Position numbers and translations under genes: made by a program. DNA of 64,000 bases from CAXMST01 sp963700785 (GTDB taxonomy: Bacteria > Actinomycetota > Thermoleophilia > Solirubrobacterales > 70-9). Shown piece after piece: positions 45,553 through 53,992 of this stretch. Positions within the stretch are counted from its first letter, which is position 1, and each line of letters starts with the position of its first letter. Under the pieces are notes generated by a model, which was not told the DNA's origin, ran no database searches, and worked only from the letters and a program-made list of their open reading frames with translations. The stretch lies in contig CAVOYZ010000011.1 in NCBI GenBank assembly GCA_963700785.1, positions 1 through 64,000 on the forward strand, read 5' to 3'.

Positions 45553-48114
45553 GTGGACGCCGAGCGCCGCAAGAGACTCGAGGAGACGACCCGCTACGAC
45601 CCGGCCGAGGTCGAGGAACGGGTCTTCTCCTCGTGGGTCGAGGGCGGCTACTTCCACCCCGATCCGGACGGACCCCGCGAGCAGAACTACTCGATCGCCG
45701 TCCCGCCGCCGAACGTGACCGGCTCGCTGCACATGGGCCATGCGCTGAACGGGACGATCCAGGACGCGATGGCCCGCAAGCGACGGATGGAGGGCCGGCG
45801 CGTGAAGTGGATCCTCGGCACCGACCATGCCGGGATCGCGACCCAGTCGGTGGTCGAGAAGCAGCTCGCCGAGCAGGGGGTCTCCCGGCACGAGCTCGGT
45901 CGCGAGGCGTTCGTCGAGCGCGTCTGGGAGTGGCGCGAGGACTACGGCGCGCGGATCGTCAATCAGTTCAAGGCGCTCGGCGCCTCGCTCGACTACGAGG
46001 ACGAGCGCTTCACCCTGGACGAGGGCTACGTCAAGGCCGTCTACCGGGTCTTCGTCGGGCTCTACGAGAAGGGCTACATCTACCGCGACAACTACCTCGT
46101 CAACTGGGACCCGGGATCGCACTCGGCGATCTCCGATCTCGAGGTCGAGAATCGCGAGGTGACCGACACCCTGTTCTCGATCGACTACCCGGTCGAGGGC
46201 TCCGACCGGGTCCTGACGGTGGCCACGGTCCGGCCCGAGACGATGCTCGCCGACACCGCGGTCGCGGTCAACCCGGCCGACGAGCGCTATCGCGACCTGG
46301 TCGGCGGCTTCTGCGAGCTGCCGCTGGTCGGCCGCAGGCTGCCGATCATCGCCGATCCCTACGTCGATCCCGAGTTCGGAACCGGGGCGCTGAAGATCAC
46401 CCCCGGGCACGACCCGAACGACTTCGAGATCGGCCGCAAGCAGGGCCTCGAGGAGATCACGGTGATCGGTGAGGACGGGCGGATCGTCGAGCCCGCCCCG
46501 GAGCGCTTCGTCGGCATGAGCGCCGGCGAGGCTCAGGCCGCGATCGTCGCCGAGCTGCGGGCGCTCGGCCGGATCTCCGGCGAGCAGCCCTACACCCACT
46601 CGGTTCCGTTCTCGCACCGCTCGGGCGAGCGGATCGAGCCGCTGATCAGCCTGCAGTGGTTCTGCGCGATGGACGAGCTCGCGAAGCCGGCGATCGAGGT
46701 CGTCGAGAGCGATCGGGTACGGATCGTGCCCGAGCGCTGGAAGCGCGTCTACCTCGACTGGATGGGCGGGATCCGGCCGTGGTGCGTGAGCCGCCAGCTC
46801 TGGTGGGGACACCAGCTGCCGGTCTGGTACTGCGACGCCTGCGAGCGCTCGATCGTCGCCGAGGCCGAGCCGGCCCGTTGCCCCGACTGCGGCGGTGGCC
46901 TGCGCCGCGATCCCGACGTGCTCGACACCTGGTTCAGCTCCGCGCTGTGGCCGTTCGCGACCCTCGGCTGGCCCGAGGACACACCCGAGCTTCGCGCCTT
47001 CTACCCGACCGACCTGCTCTCGACCGCGCGCGACATCATCTATCTCTGGGTCGCCCGGATGATCATGAGCGGGCTCGAGTTCGCCGGCGACGTCCCCTTC
47101 CGCGACGTCTACATCCACTCGGTGATCCAGGCTCCCGACGGCCGGCGGATGTCGAAGAGCCTCGGCACCGGGATCGATCCGCTCGACGAGATCTCGCGCA
47201 ACGGTGCGGACGCGCTCCGCTTCGGCCTGCTGGCGATGTCCTCGAGCCAGGACGTCCGCTTCAGCGAGGCGAAGGTCCAGCAGGGACGAGACCTGGCGAA
47301 CAAGATGTGGAATGCCTCCCGGCTGATCCTGACCGGGGCAGGCGACGCGACGCCCGCCCCGGCGCTCGAGGCGATCGAGGACCGCTGGATCCTCTCCCGG
47401 CTCGAGCGGGCGGTGGAGACGATCGGGGAGCGACTCGACGCCTACGACTTCTCGCACGCGGCGCTCGAGCTCTACCGCTTCTTCTGGTCGGAGCTCTGCG
47501 ACTGGTATCTGGAGATCGTCAAGCCGCGCATGTACGAGGGGGAGGCCGACGCGGCCGGCAACCTGCTGTTCGTGCTCGAGCGGACGCTGGCAATGGCCCA
47601 TCCGCTGATGCCGTTCGTGACCGAGGAGATCTGGTCGTACCTGCCCGAGCGCGGGGCGCAGCTCGTGGTCAGCCCGTACCCGCGGGTTGCCGCTGAGCGG
47701 ATCGACGAGCGGGCCGAGGCGGAGGTTGGCGAGGCGATCGCCCTGACCCGCTCGCTGCGGCGCTGGCGGGAGCTGGCGGAGGTGCCGGCCGGTGCGGTGC
47801 TCAGCGCCCGCGCGACCGGAGCCACCCCGCACGAGCTCGTCGGCCGCCTGGCGCGGGTCGAGTTCGGCGCCGACGGCGGCGAGGCGATCGCCACGGTCGC
47901 GTCGATCGAGCTGCTCGAGTCCGACGGGCTCGACGGGGCGGCCGTGGCGGCGAGGATCGAGGAGCGGCGGAGCGGCCTCCGGTCGGAGGTCGAGCGCGCC
48001 GAGAAGAAGCTCGGAAACGAGGGGTTCGTCGCCAAGGCGCCACCCGAGGTCGTCGCCTCCGAGCGCGAGAAGCTCGAGCGCTACCGATCCGAGCTCGAGG
48101 AGCTGAGCGGATAG
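45553..48114 (+). CDS. valS: Valyl-tRNA synthetase
   Basis: Class I aminoacyl-tRNA synthetase, 853 residues. PPPNVTGSLHMGHAL (HIGH motif, residue about 60), GTDHAGIATQ, the editing domain (VATVRPETMLADTAVAVNPA), and RRMSKSLGTGIDP (KMSKS motif, about residue 532). The C-terminal about 60 residues form the coiled coil that contacts tRNA (RIEERRSGLRSEVERAEKKL). A zinc-ribbon-like CDACERS...CPDCGGG lies in the catalytic insert. GTG start at 45553 behind TAAACT (45537-45542). The stop is next to the folC region. Confidence 0.97.
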   Translation: MDAERRKRLEETTRYDPAEVEERVFSSWVEGGYFHPDPDGPREQNYSIAVPPPNVTGSLHMGHALNGTIQDAMARKRRMEGRRVKWILGTDHAGIATQSVVEKQLAEQGVSRHELGREAFVERVWEWREDYGARIVNQFKALGASLDYEDERFTLDEGYVKAVYRVFVGLYEKGYIYRDNYLVNWDPGSHSAISDLEVENREVTDTLFSIDYPVEGSDRVLTVATVRPETMLADTAVAVNPADERYRDLVGGFCELPLVGRRLPIIADPYVDPEFGTGALKITPGHDPNDFEIGRKQGLEEITVIGEDGRIVEPAPERFVGMSAGEAQAAIVAELRALGRISGEQPYTHSVPFSHRSGERIEPLISLQWFCAMDELAKPAIEVVESDRVRIVPERWKRVYLDWMGGIRPWCVSRQLWWGHQLPVWYCDACERSIVAEAEPARCPDCGGGLRRDPDVLDTWFSSALWPFATLGWPEDTPELRAFYPTDLLSTARDIIYLWVARMIMSGLEFAGDVPFRDVYIHSVIQAPDGRRMSKSLGTGIDPLDEISRNGADALRFGLLAMSSSQDVRFSEAKVQQGRDLANKMWNASRLILTGAGDATPAPALEAIEDRWILSRLERAVETIGERLDAYDFSHAALELYRFFWSELCDWYLEIVKPRMYEGEADAAGNLLFVLERTLAMAHPLMPFVTEEIWSYLPERGAQLVVSPYPRVAAERIDERAEAEVGEAIALTRSLRRWRELAEVPAGAVLSARATGATPHELVGRLARVEFGADGGEAIATVASIELLESDGLDGAAVAARIEERRSGLRSEVERAEKKLGNEGFVAKAPPEVVASEREKLERYRSELEELSG

Positions 48115-48173
48115 ACCCGGAGCGCTATCTCGCCGACCTCGAGCCGGTCGGCTGGAAGCTGGGCCTCGAGCGC

Positions 48174-49373
48174 ATGCAGGCGCTCTGCGCGGAGCTCGGT
48201 CAGCCGCAGCGCGCGTTCCGCTCGCTGCACGTGGTCGGAACCAACGGCAAGACGTCGGTGACCCTGATCGCCGCGGCCCTGCTCGAGGCGTCCGGCGTCC
48301 GCTCGGGGTGCAGCATCTCCCCGCACCTGGGCAGCTGGCGCGAGCGCACGCAGGTGGCCGGGCGTGAGCCTGACGCGCCCGCGTTCGCGGCAGCCGTCGA
48401 TCGGGTTCGCGCCGGGATCGGCCGGCTGCGCGAGGCCGCGCCGGCCGACGCCCCCGGCGCGAGCGCCGATCCCGTCACCCAGTTCGAGGCCGCGGTCGCG
48501 ACCTCGTTCGTCGCGCTCCGCGAGGCGGGGGTCGAGATCGCGGTGATCGAGGCGGGCCTCGGTGGGCGGCTCGACGCGACCAACGTGATCGCCTCGGAGG
48601 CGACGGCGCTGACCTCGGTCGCGCTTGACCACACCGAGTGGCTCGGCTCGACCGTGTCCGAGATCGCGGCCGAGAAGCTGGCCGTGCTCGAGCCGGAGTC
48701 GACGCTCGTGGTCGGCCGCCTCGAGCCCGAGATCGAGCGGGCCGCCGGCGACCATGCGGCGAAGCTCGGAGCCCGCTTCGTGATCGCTCCCCCGGCGCCG
48801 CCGTCGGCGGTGCCCGAACGCTACGGCCCCTACCTGCGGCGCAACGCCGGCGTGGCGCTCGAGCTGGTCGCCGCGGTCGGCGTCCGCCCGGAGGCCGGCG
48901 CTAGCCGCGCTGCGCTCGAGAAGCTGCCGTTGCGGGGGCGCCTCGAGTTGCTCGAGGGCGATCCACCGGTCCTGCTCGACGCCGCCCACAACGAGGAGGG
49001 GGCGCTGGCGCTCGCCGAGGCGGCCTCGACGCTCGGCCGGCCGCGCTTCGCCTGCGTCTCGCTGCTCACCGACAAGGACCCGGCGGCGTTCGCGGCCGCG
49101 CTGGCGCCGGAGCTCGACGGCGTCGTCTGCACCGCCGCCGACCCCGGGCCCGGGGTCGGGCGGCCGGGCGCCACGGCCCTCGATCCACGCCGGCTCGCCG
49201 CCGAGTTCGCCTCGCTGGGGGTCGACGCCGGCGTTGTCGACGACCCAGCGCAGGCGATCGAAGCCGTGCTGGAGCTCGCCCGGTCGCGGCGCGGGGTGGC
49301 GATCTGCGCCGGTTCCAACTACCTTTTGGGACACGCATGGACCGTGAGGCGAGATCGGAGCTCCTCTCGATGA
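48174..49373 (+). CDS. folC: Folylpolyglutamate synthase / dihydrofolate synthase
   Basis: Mur-ligase-like enzyme adding glutamate to folates. The P-loop is VVGTNGKTSVT near residue 21, the second nucleotide motif ALDHTEWLGSTVSEIAAEK, and LLDAAHNEEGA contains the conserved DAAHN. ATG 48174 is a conservative start: the same frame is conserved-looking back to 48111 (DPERYLADLEPVGWKLGLER), where only an ATA codon could serve, directly after the valS stop. The true protein probably has these extra 21 residues, making about 420. It is part of the valS-folC unit. Confidence 0.9.
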   Translation: MQALCAELGQPQRAFRSLHVVGTNGKTSVTLIAAALLEASGVRSGCSISPHLGSWRERTQVAGREPDAPAFAAAVDRVRAGIGRLREAAPADAPGASADPVTQFEAAVATSFVALREAGVEIAVIEAGLGGRLDATNVIASEATALTSVALDHTEWLGSTVSEIAAEKLAVLEPESTLVVGRLEPEIERAAGDHAAKLGARFVIAPPAPPSAVPERYGPYLRRNAGVALELVAAVGVRPEAGASRAALEKLPLRGRLELLEGDPPVLLDAAHNEEGALALAEAASTLGRPRFACVSLLTDKDPAAFAAALAPELDGVVCTAADPGPGVGRPGATALDPRRLAAEFASLGVDAGVVDDPAQAIEAVLELARSRRGVAICAGSNYLLGHAWTVRRDRSSSR

Positions 49374-49456
49374 TGGGCCTGGTTGCGGTGGTCGTCGCCG
49401 GCGTGATCCTCGTCTTCTTCGGGCTCGGCTACCTGTTCGGGCAGCTGTTCCTCTGA
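49337..49456 (+). CDS. Small membrane protein, 39 aa
   Basis: Overlaps the folC 3' end in another frame. MDREARSELLSMMG leads into a single strong membrane helix LVAVVVAGVILVFFGLGYLF. The sudden shift of the third-codon pattern to this frame after the folC stop and the clean helix suggest a real small protein, translationally coupled to folC. The family is not recognised. Confidence 0.5.
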   Translation: MDREARSELLSMMGLVAVVVAGVILVFFGLGYLFGQLFL

Positions 49457-49555
49457 GCTGCGTCACTCCCGCGCGGACCGTGGTCGTGGCGGCCCAGCGC
49501 CGGATCGCGTCCGGGTGCCGGCTGGTTGGCCGAGTAGACTGACGCGCTTCACGCG

Positions 49556-50266
49556 ATGCTCATAGCCCTCTTTGGAATAACCGACAGTTCGCTGAACCTG
49601 GTCGTCAATCTGCTCGTCCTGGTCCTCGTGATCATCTGGATCGCGCTGGTCTGGTGGACCAACGCCGACGCGCGCCGCCGGATCGAGGACCCGGTGCTGG
49701 TCGCGACCGCCACGGCGACCTCGCTGTTCCCGTTCATCGGCACGATCGTCTACACGATCCTGCGACCACCCGAGTACCTCGCGGACAGCCGCGAGCGCGA
49801 GCTCGAGACGAAGGCGGCCGAGCTGCGCCTGCGGCGGCTGACCGAGACCTCTTGCGCACGCTGCGAGCACCCGATCGAGCTCTCCTGGCTGCGCTGTCCC
49901 GAGTGCCAGCACCGCCTCAAGGACCCCTGCCGATCATGTGGCCGCCCCGTCGATCCCCGCTGGTCGGTCTGCCCCTACTGCGAGGCCAAGGTTGCCGGAG
50001 CCGCCCCGCCGGCGACCGAAACGGCGAAGAAGCGCCCGGCGCGGGCCCGCGCGGAGCAGCCGGTCGCACGCAAGCGACCTCCGGCCGAGCGTCCCTCCGC
50101 CGACCGCGCTGCAGCCGGAGCCCGGCAGCAGAAGCGCCGGGCCTCGAGCGGGGCTGAATCGGTGCCGCCGCCCCGGAAGCAGGCCCCCGCAGAGCGCAAG
50201 CAGACCTCGCGCGCCGGCACCGATCAGCAGCGGGTCGCGGAACGCCGGCCGACCCCCAAGAGCTGA
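49556..50266 (+). CDS. Membrane-anchored zinc-ribbon protein
   Basis: 236 residues. Two N-terminal helices (LNLVVNLLVLVLVIIWIALVWW and ATSLFPFIGTIVYTILRPP) are followed by a coiled segment (RELETKAAELRLRRL). Next come two CxxC zinc ribbons, CARCEHPIELSWLRCPEC and CRSCGRPVDPRWSVCPYC. The C-terminal 100 residues are a disordered Lys/Arg/Pro/Ala-rich tail. Double zinc ribbons of this kind are often binding platforms; the partner is unknown. TAGACT lies 15 nt before ATG 49556. It precedes ndk by 18 bases, so cotranscription is likely. Confidence 0.75.
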   Translation: MLIALFGITDSSLNLVVNLLVLVLVIIWIALVWWTNADARRRIEDPVLVATATATSLFPFIGTIVYTILRPPEYLADSRERELETKAAELRLRRLTETSCARCEHPIELSWLRCPECQHRLKDPCRSCGRPVDPRWSVCPYCEAKVAGAAPPATETAKKRPARARAEQPVARKRPPAERPSADRAAAGARQQKRRASSGAESVPPPRKQAPAERKQTSRAGTDQQRVAERRPTPKS

Positions 50267-50284
50267 ACGGAGCCGACCCAGCCG

Positions 50285-50698
50285 ATGGCCGAAGCCACCC
50301 GCACATTGATCCTGATCAAGCCCGACGCGTTCGAGCGGGGACTGACCGGCGAGGCGATCGGCCGGTTCGAGCGCAAGGGCCTGCGGCCGGTGGCGCTGCA
50401 GCTCCTGACCGCCGATCGCGCGCTGGCGGACGAGCACTACGCCGAGCACACCGAGAAGCCGTTCTTCGGCGAGCTGGTCGAGTTCATCACCGGCGGTCCG
50501 CTCGTCGCGATGGTGCTCGAGGGGGTCGAGGCGGTGGCGGCCGCTCGCCAGCTGATCGGCGCGACCAACCCGGTCGAGGCCGAGACCGGCTCGATCCGCG
50601 GCGACTTCGGCACCGAGGTCACCTTCAACCTCGTCCACGGCTCCGACTCCGACGAGTCGGCCGCGCGCGAGATCGCGATCTGGTTCCCCGAGCTCTAG
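50285..50698 (+). CDS. ndk: Nucleoside diphosphate kinase
   Basis: Keeps the nucleoside triphosphate pools balanced by phosphate transfer through a histidine. TLILIKPDAFERGLTGEAIG opens the domain, and the active-site His118 is in NLVHGSDSDESAAREI. 137 residues, the normal size. It starts at ATG 50285 just after the zinc-ribbon gene and is followed at once by maf, a frequent neighbour. Confidence 0.96.
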   Translation: MAEATRTLILIKPDAFERGLTGEAIGRFERKGLRPVALQLLTADRALADEHYAEHTEKPFFGELVEFITGGPLVAMVLEGVEAVAAARQLIGATNPVEAETGSIRGDFGTEVTFNLVHGSDSDESAAREIAIWFPEL

Positions 50699-50724
50699 GC
50701 GAACCGCGCCCGACGGACCCGGCG

Positions 50725-51279
50725 CTGGTCCTCGCATCGGCCTCGCCGCGGCGGCGCGAGCTGCTGGCCCTGCTCGGCATCCCGTTCGAGGTCGTCACCC
50801 CCGAGGTCGAGGAGCTCTCCGACGGGGACCCGCTGGAGCTGGTGGTCGCCAACGCCGAGCGCAAGGCCGGCGCCGGTGTCGCGCTGGCGCCGCCGGGTGC
50901 CCACGTGATCGGATCCGACACCGATGTCGCGCTCGACGGCCGGGTGCTCGGCAAGCCCGCTGACCGCGAGGCCGCCGCGGCCCGTTTGCGGGCGCTCTCG
51001 GGTCGCAGCCATCTGGTCCACAGCGGGGTCTGCATCCTCGGCGGCGAGCAATCGCTGCGGGGCTCGGAGACGACCGCGGTCCGCTTCCGTGAGCTGACCG
51101 ACGCCGAGATCGAGCTCTACCTCGACAGCGGCGAGTGGCGGGGCCGGGCCGGTGGCTACGCGGTCCAGGGCTTGGGCTCGAGCCTGGTCGCGGGGATCGA
51201 GGGAGACCTCTCGAACGTGATCGGGCTGCCGCTGCCGCTCGTCGTGAGCCTGGTCCGGCGGCTGGGCCGCGTTGAGTAA
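50725..51279 (+). CDS. Maf-family nucleotide pyrophosphatase
   Basis: House-cleaning nucleotide pyrophosphatase. LVLASASPRRRELLALLGIP is the N-terminal signature, GSDTDVALDGRVLGKPADRE the active-site region, and GRAGGYAVQGLGSSLV with IEGDLSNVIGLPL the C-terminal part. Family members have a Gln or Asp-based site; here SDTDV fits. The conserved frame begins around 50719, but no ATG, GTG or TTG is present in frame near it. A CTG at 50725 (or 50680) is the only start-like codon. The start is thus unresolved. It lies 26 bases after ndk. Confidence 0.85.
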   Translation: MVLASASPRRRELLALLGIPFEVVTPEVEELSDGDPLELVVANAERKAGAGVALAPPGAHVIGSDTDVALDGRVLGKPADREAAAARLRALSGRSHLVHSGVCILGGEQSLRGSETTAVRFRELTDAEIELYLDSGEWRGRAGGYAVQGLGSSLVAGIEGDLSNVIGLPLPLVVSLVRRLGRVE

Positions 51280-51522
51280 CCGTTAGGCATCTATGTGTAG
51301 TTACTCACATAATGGCGTTCGTGCCTGCACTTCGCTAGACTGCGAACCCGCGGTCCGCCGGCCACAGCGGAGCCTTGCGGCGCCTGGTGTGTGCGGGAAG
51401 GCCCAGCGGCGCGGGCGGGCTTCGCCACCTCGGCGCCGATGGATGCAATCGACGTATTAGTCGGCCCGCCCAAGACCTCCGACAGAGTCCACTTCCCCTA
51501 CCTTCGAGGCTTCACTACGACG
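51280..51522 (+). promoter_or_regulatory. Leader region of the mreB operon
   Basis: 243 bp without a gene, with an AT-rich start. Two overlapping inverted repeats are seen: GAGTAAC/GTTACTC (51274-51306) and TATGTG/CACATA (51292-51311). A TAGACT box is at 51336-51341. If that is the -10 element, the mreB mRNA has a leader of about 175 nt. Confidence 0.4.
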
Positions 51523-52569
51523 ATGGGCATCTTCAGCTACATGACCGGATTCGGCGGCCGTGACATGGCCGTCGACCTCGGCACCGCCAACACGCTCGTC
51601 TACGTGCGCGGCCGCGGGATCGTGCTGTCGGAGCCCTCGGTGGTCGCCGTCGACTCTCGCACCGGCGCCGTCCACGCCGTCGGCATGGACGCGAAGCGAA
51701 TGCTAGGCCGCACCCCCGGCACGATCCAGGCGATCAGGCCGCTCAAGGACGGCGTGATCGCCGACTTCGACGTGACCGAGGAGATGCTGCGCTACTTCAT
51801 CCAGCAGGTTCACCAGAACCGCTTCGCGCACCCTCGGGTGGTGGTCTGCGTGCCCTCGGGCGTCACCGGGGTCGAGAAGCGAGCGGTCGAGGAGGCCTGT
51901 CTCGCGGCCGGCGCCCGGCAGGCGTACCTGATCGAGGAGCCGATGGCCGCCGCGATCGGCGCCGGCCTGCCGGTCGGCGAGCCGACCGGATCGATGGTCG
52001 TCGACATCGGCGGCGGAACCAGCGAGGTCGCGGTGATCTCGCTCGGCGGGATCGTCGTCAGCCAGTCGATCCGGGTCGGCGGCGACGAGATGGACGACGC
52101 GATCGTCCACCACTGCAAGTCGGTCCACAAGCTGATGATCGGCCAGCAGACCGCGGAGGAGGTCAAGCTCGAGGCCGGCTCGGCGACGGTTCTCAGCGAG
52201 GAGATCAAGACCGAGATCCGCGGTCGCGACATCGTCAGCGGGCTGCCGAAGACGGTGATGCTCAGCTCCGAGGAGGTGCGCGACGCGCTCAGCGAGCCGG
52301 TCAACGCGATCGTCGGCGCCGTCAAGGAGACGCTCGACCGCACCCCGCCCGAGCTCGCCGGGGACATCATGGACCGGGGCATCACCCTCGCCGGCGGCGG
52401 CTCCCTGCTTCAGGGCTTCGACGAGCGGCTGCGTCAGGAATGCCAGATGCCGGCCCAGCTCGCCGACTCGCCGCTCACCTGCGTCGCCGTCGGCTCAGGC
52501 CGCTCGCTCGAGGAGTTCGAGGTCATCCACCGCGTCAGCTCGCAAGACGGCGGCCGCCGCCGTCGCTAG
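51523..52569 (+). CDS. mreB: Rod shape-determining protein MreB
   Basis: Actin-like filament protein that organises lateral wall growth. Nucleotide-binding motifs: MAVDLGTANTLVYVRGRGIV (phosphate 1), MVVDIGGGTSEVAVISLGGI (phosphate 2) and GITLAGGGSLLQGFDERL (adenosine). 348 residues, full length. ATG 51523 is chosen because MreB proteins begin with a short segment before MAVDLGT; the upstream open frame is not conserved. It is the first gene of mreBCD-mrdA-rodA, so this is a rod-shaped or rod-derived lineage. Confidence 0.96.
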   Translation: MGIFSYMTGFGGRDMAVDLGTANTLVYVRGRGIVLSEPSVVAVDSRTGAVHAVGMDAKRMLGRTPGTIQAIRPLKDGVIADFDVTEEMLRYFIQQVHQNRFAHPRVVVCVPSGVTGVEKRAVEEACLAAGARQAYLIEEPMAAAIGAGLPVGEPTGSMVVDIGGGTSEVAVISLGGIVVSQSIRVGGDEMDDAIVHHCKSVHKLMIGQQTAEEVKLEAGSATVLSEEIKTEIRGRDIVSGLPKTVMLSSEEVRDALSEPVNAIVGAVKETLDRTPPELAGDIMDRGITLAGGGSLLQGFDERLRQECQMPAQLADSPLTCVAVGSGRSLEEFEVIHRVSSQDGGRRRR

Positions 52570-52580
52570 GGGCTGGGCCG

Positions 52581-53435
52581 ATGTACCGCAAACAGGTACG
52601 ACGGCGCCGCGCGGTACTGGTCCTGCTCGTGGTCGCCTGCCTGGTGCTGATCAGCACCCACTTCAGCGAGGGCGAGAGCGGCCCGTTGCACAGCGCTCAG
52701 AACGGGGTCGGCTCGGTCCTCTCGCCGCTCGAGGACGGCGCCAATCAGGCCCTGAAGCCTGTTCGCGACCTCGTCAACTGGTTCGACGAGACCTTCGCGG
52801 CGCGCGGTGAGAACGAGGACCTGCGGGCCGAGGTTCAGGACCTGCGCCGCGAGCTGACCCGGACCGCGGAGGAGCTAGCCGCCGGCCTCGAGCGTGGCAG
52901 GATCGCGAAGGTCGCCGACGCCGATCCGCTCGCCGCCTACACGGTGGTCGATGCGCGCGTCAGCGCCCGCTCGGCCTCGACCTGGAATCAGATCATGCGG
53001 ATCGACAAGGGCAGCTCGGACGGGGTTGCCGTCGACGATGCGGTGATCAGCGGCGACGGCCTTGTCGGCAGGGTCAGCTCGGTCGACGGCGGCAGCGCCC
53101 GCGTCACCCTGCTCAGCGACCAGTCGAGCAGCGTCACCGCGAAGGTGCTCCAGGGCGGCCCGCTCGGGGTCGTCGGCCCGGTCGTCGGGGACCCCGAGGA
53201 TCTCCTGCTCGGGCTGATCCAGGGCGACGATCAGGTCAGGCCCGGCGCCGAGGTGATCACCGCCGGCATCGACGATCCCTCGCTGCCCTCCAGGTACCCG
53301 GCCGGGATCCCGATCGGCGAGGCCCGCGAGGCGACGGTCGGCGAGCAGGAGCTGCGCCAGCAGGTCCACATCCGGCCCTACGCGGACCTGACCAACCTCG
53401 ACACGGTCGCCGTTCTCACCGGGGGCCCGTCATGA
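52581..53435 (+). CDS. mreC: Rod shape-determining protein MreC
   Basis: Periplasmic scaffold of the elongasome. After a basic N-terminus comes one membrane helix (AVLVLLVVACLVLISTHF), then a coiled coil (ENEDLRAEVQDLRRELTRTA), then the two beta-barrel domains (IDKGSSDGVAVDDAVISGDG, LVGRVSSVDGGSARVTLLSD). 284 residues, typical size. ATG 52581 follows mreB by 11 bases; the stop overlaps the mreD start (ATGA). Confidence 0.93.
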   Translation: MYRKQVRRRRAVLVLLVVACLVLISTHFSEGESGPLHSAQNGVGSVLSPLEDGANQALKPVRDLVNWFDETFAARGENEDLRAEVQDLRRELTRTAEELAAGLERGRIAKVADADPLAAYTVVDARVSARSASTWNQIMRIDKGSSDGVAVDDAVISGDGLVGRVSSVDGGSARVTLLSDQSSSVTAKVLQGGPLGVVGPVVGDPEDLLLGLIQGDDQVRPGAEVITAGIDDPSLPSRYPAGIPIGEAREATVGEQELRQQVHIRPYADLTNLDTVAVLTGGPS

Positions 53436-53992
53436 TCTTCACCCCGCGGATCCTGCTCACCGTGACCCTGATCGTCCTGATCTCGGTCCTGCTGCAGCTC
53501 TCCTTCTTCTCGCAACTGCCGCTGCTCGGCTCGGTCGCGAACGTCGTCCCGGTGGTCGTCATCACCCTCGGTCTGCTCGGCGGCGCGCTTCCCGGCGCCG
53601 TCTCGGGCTTCTTCGCGGGCCTGCTGCTCGACTCGGCGCTCGGCACGACCCTCGGCGTCTCCTCGCTCGCGCTGATGGCGGTCGGCTACCTGGCGGGGCG
53701 CTGGCGCGAGGGCTATGACATCGTCAGCTCGCTGGTGCCGCCGCTGCTGACCGGCCTGCTGACCGGCGTTTCCGCCGCGATATATGCGGCAATGCAGCTG
53801 ATGCTCGGCGTCGATGCCCCGATCAGCCTCCTGGTCCTGCGCGAGATCGCCGTCCAGGGCCTGGTCGGTGCCCTGCTCGCGATCCCCCTGTTCCCGCTGG
53901 TCAGGCGGCTGTTGCGCCCGGCCCTGGTCGAGGACGGGCGGGTCGCTCGGCGACGGGTCCGGCGTGGTGGCATCCTTGGGGCGGCCGGCTAG
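53432..53992 (+). CDS. mreD: Rod shape-determining protein MreD
   Basis: Small integral membrane protein of the elongasome, 186 residues with about five helices (LLTVTLIVLISVLLQLSFFS, VPVVVITLGLLGGALPGAVS, GVSSLALMAVGYLAGRW, LTGLLTGVSAAIYAAMQLML). Sequence conservation is low in this family, so the call rests on size, helices and position between mreC and mrdA. Its stop is directly followed by the mrdA ATG. Confidence 0.88.
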   Translation: MIFTPRILLTVTLIVLISVLLQLSFFSQLPLLGSVANVVPVVVITLGLLGGALPGAVSGFFAGLLLDSALGTTLGVSSLALMAVGYLAGRWREGYDIVSSLVPPLLTGLLTGVSAAIYAAMQLMLGVDAPISLLVLREIAVQGLVGALLAIPLFPLVRRLLRPALVEDGRVARRRVRRGGILGAAG

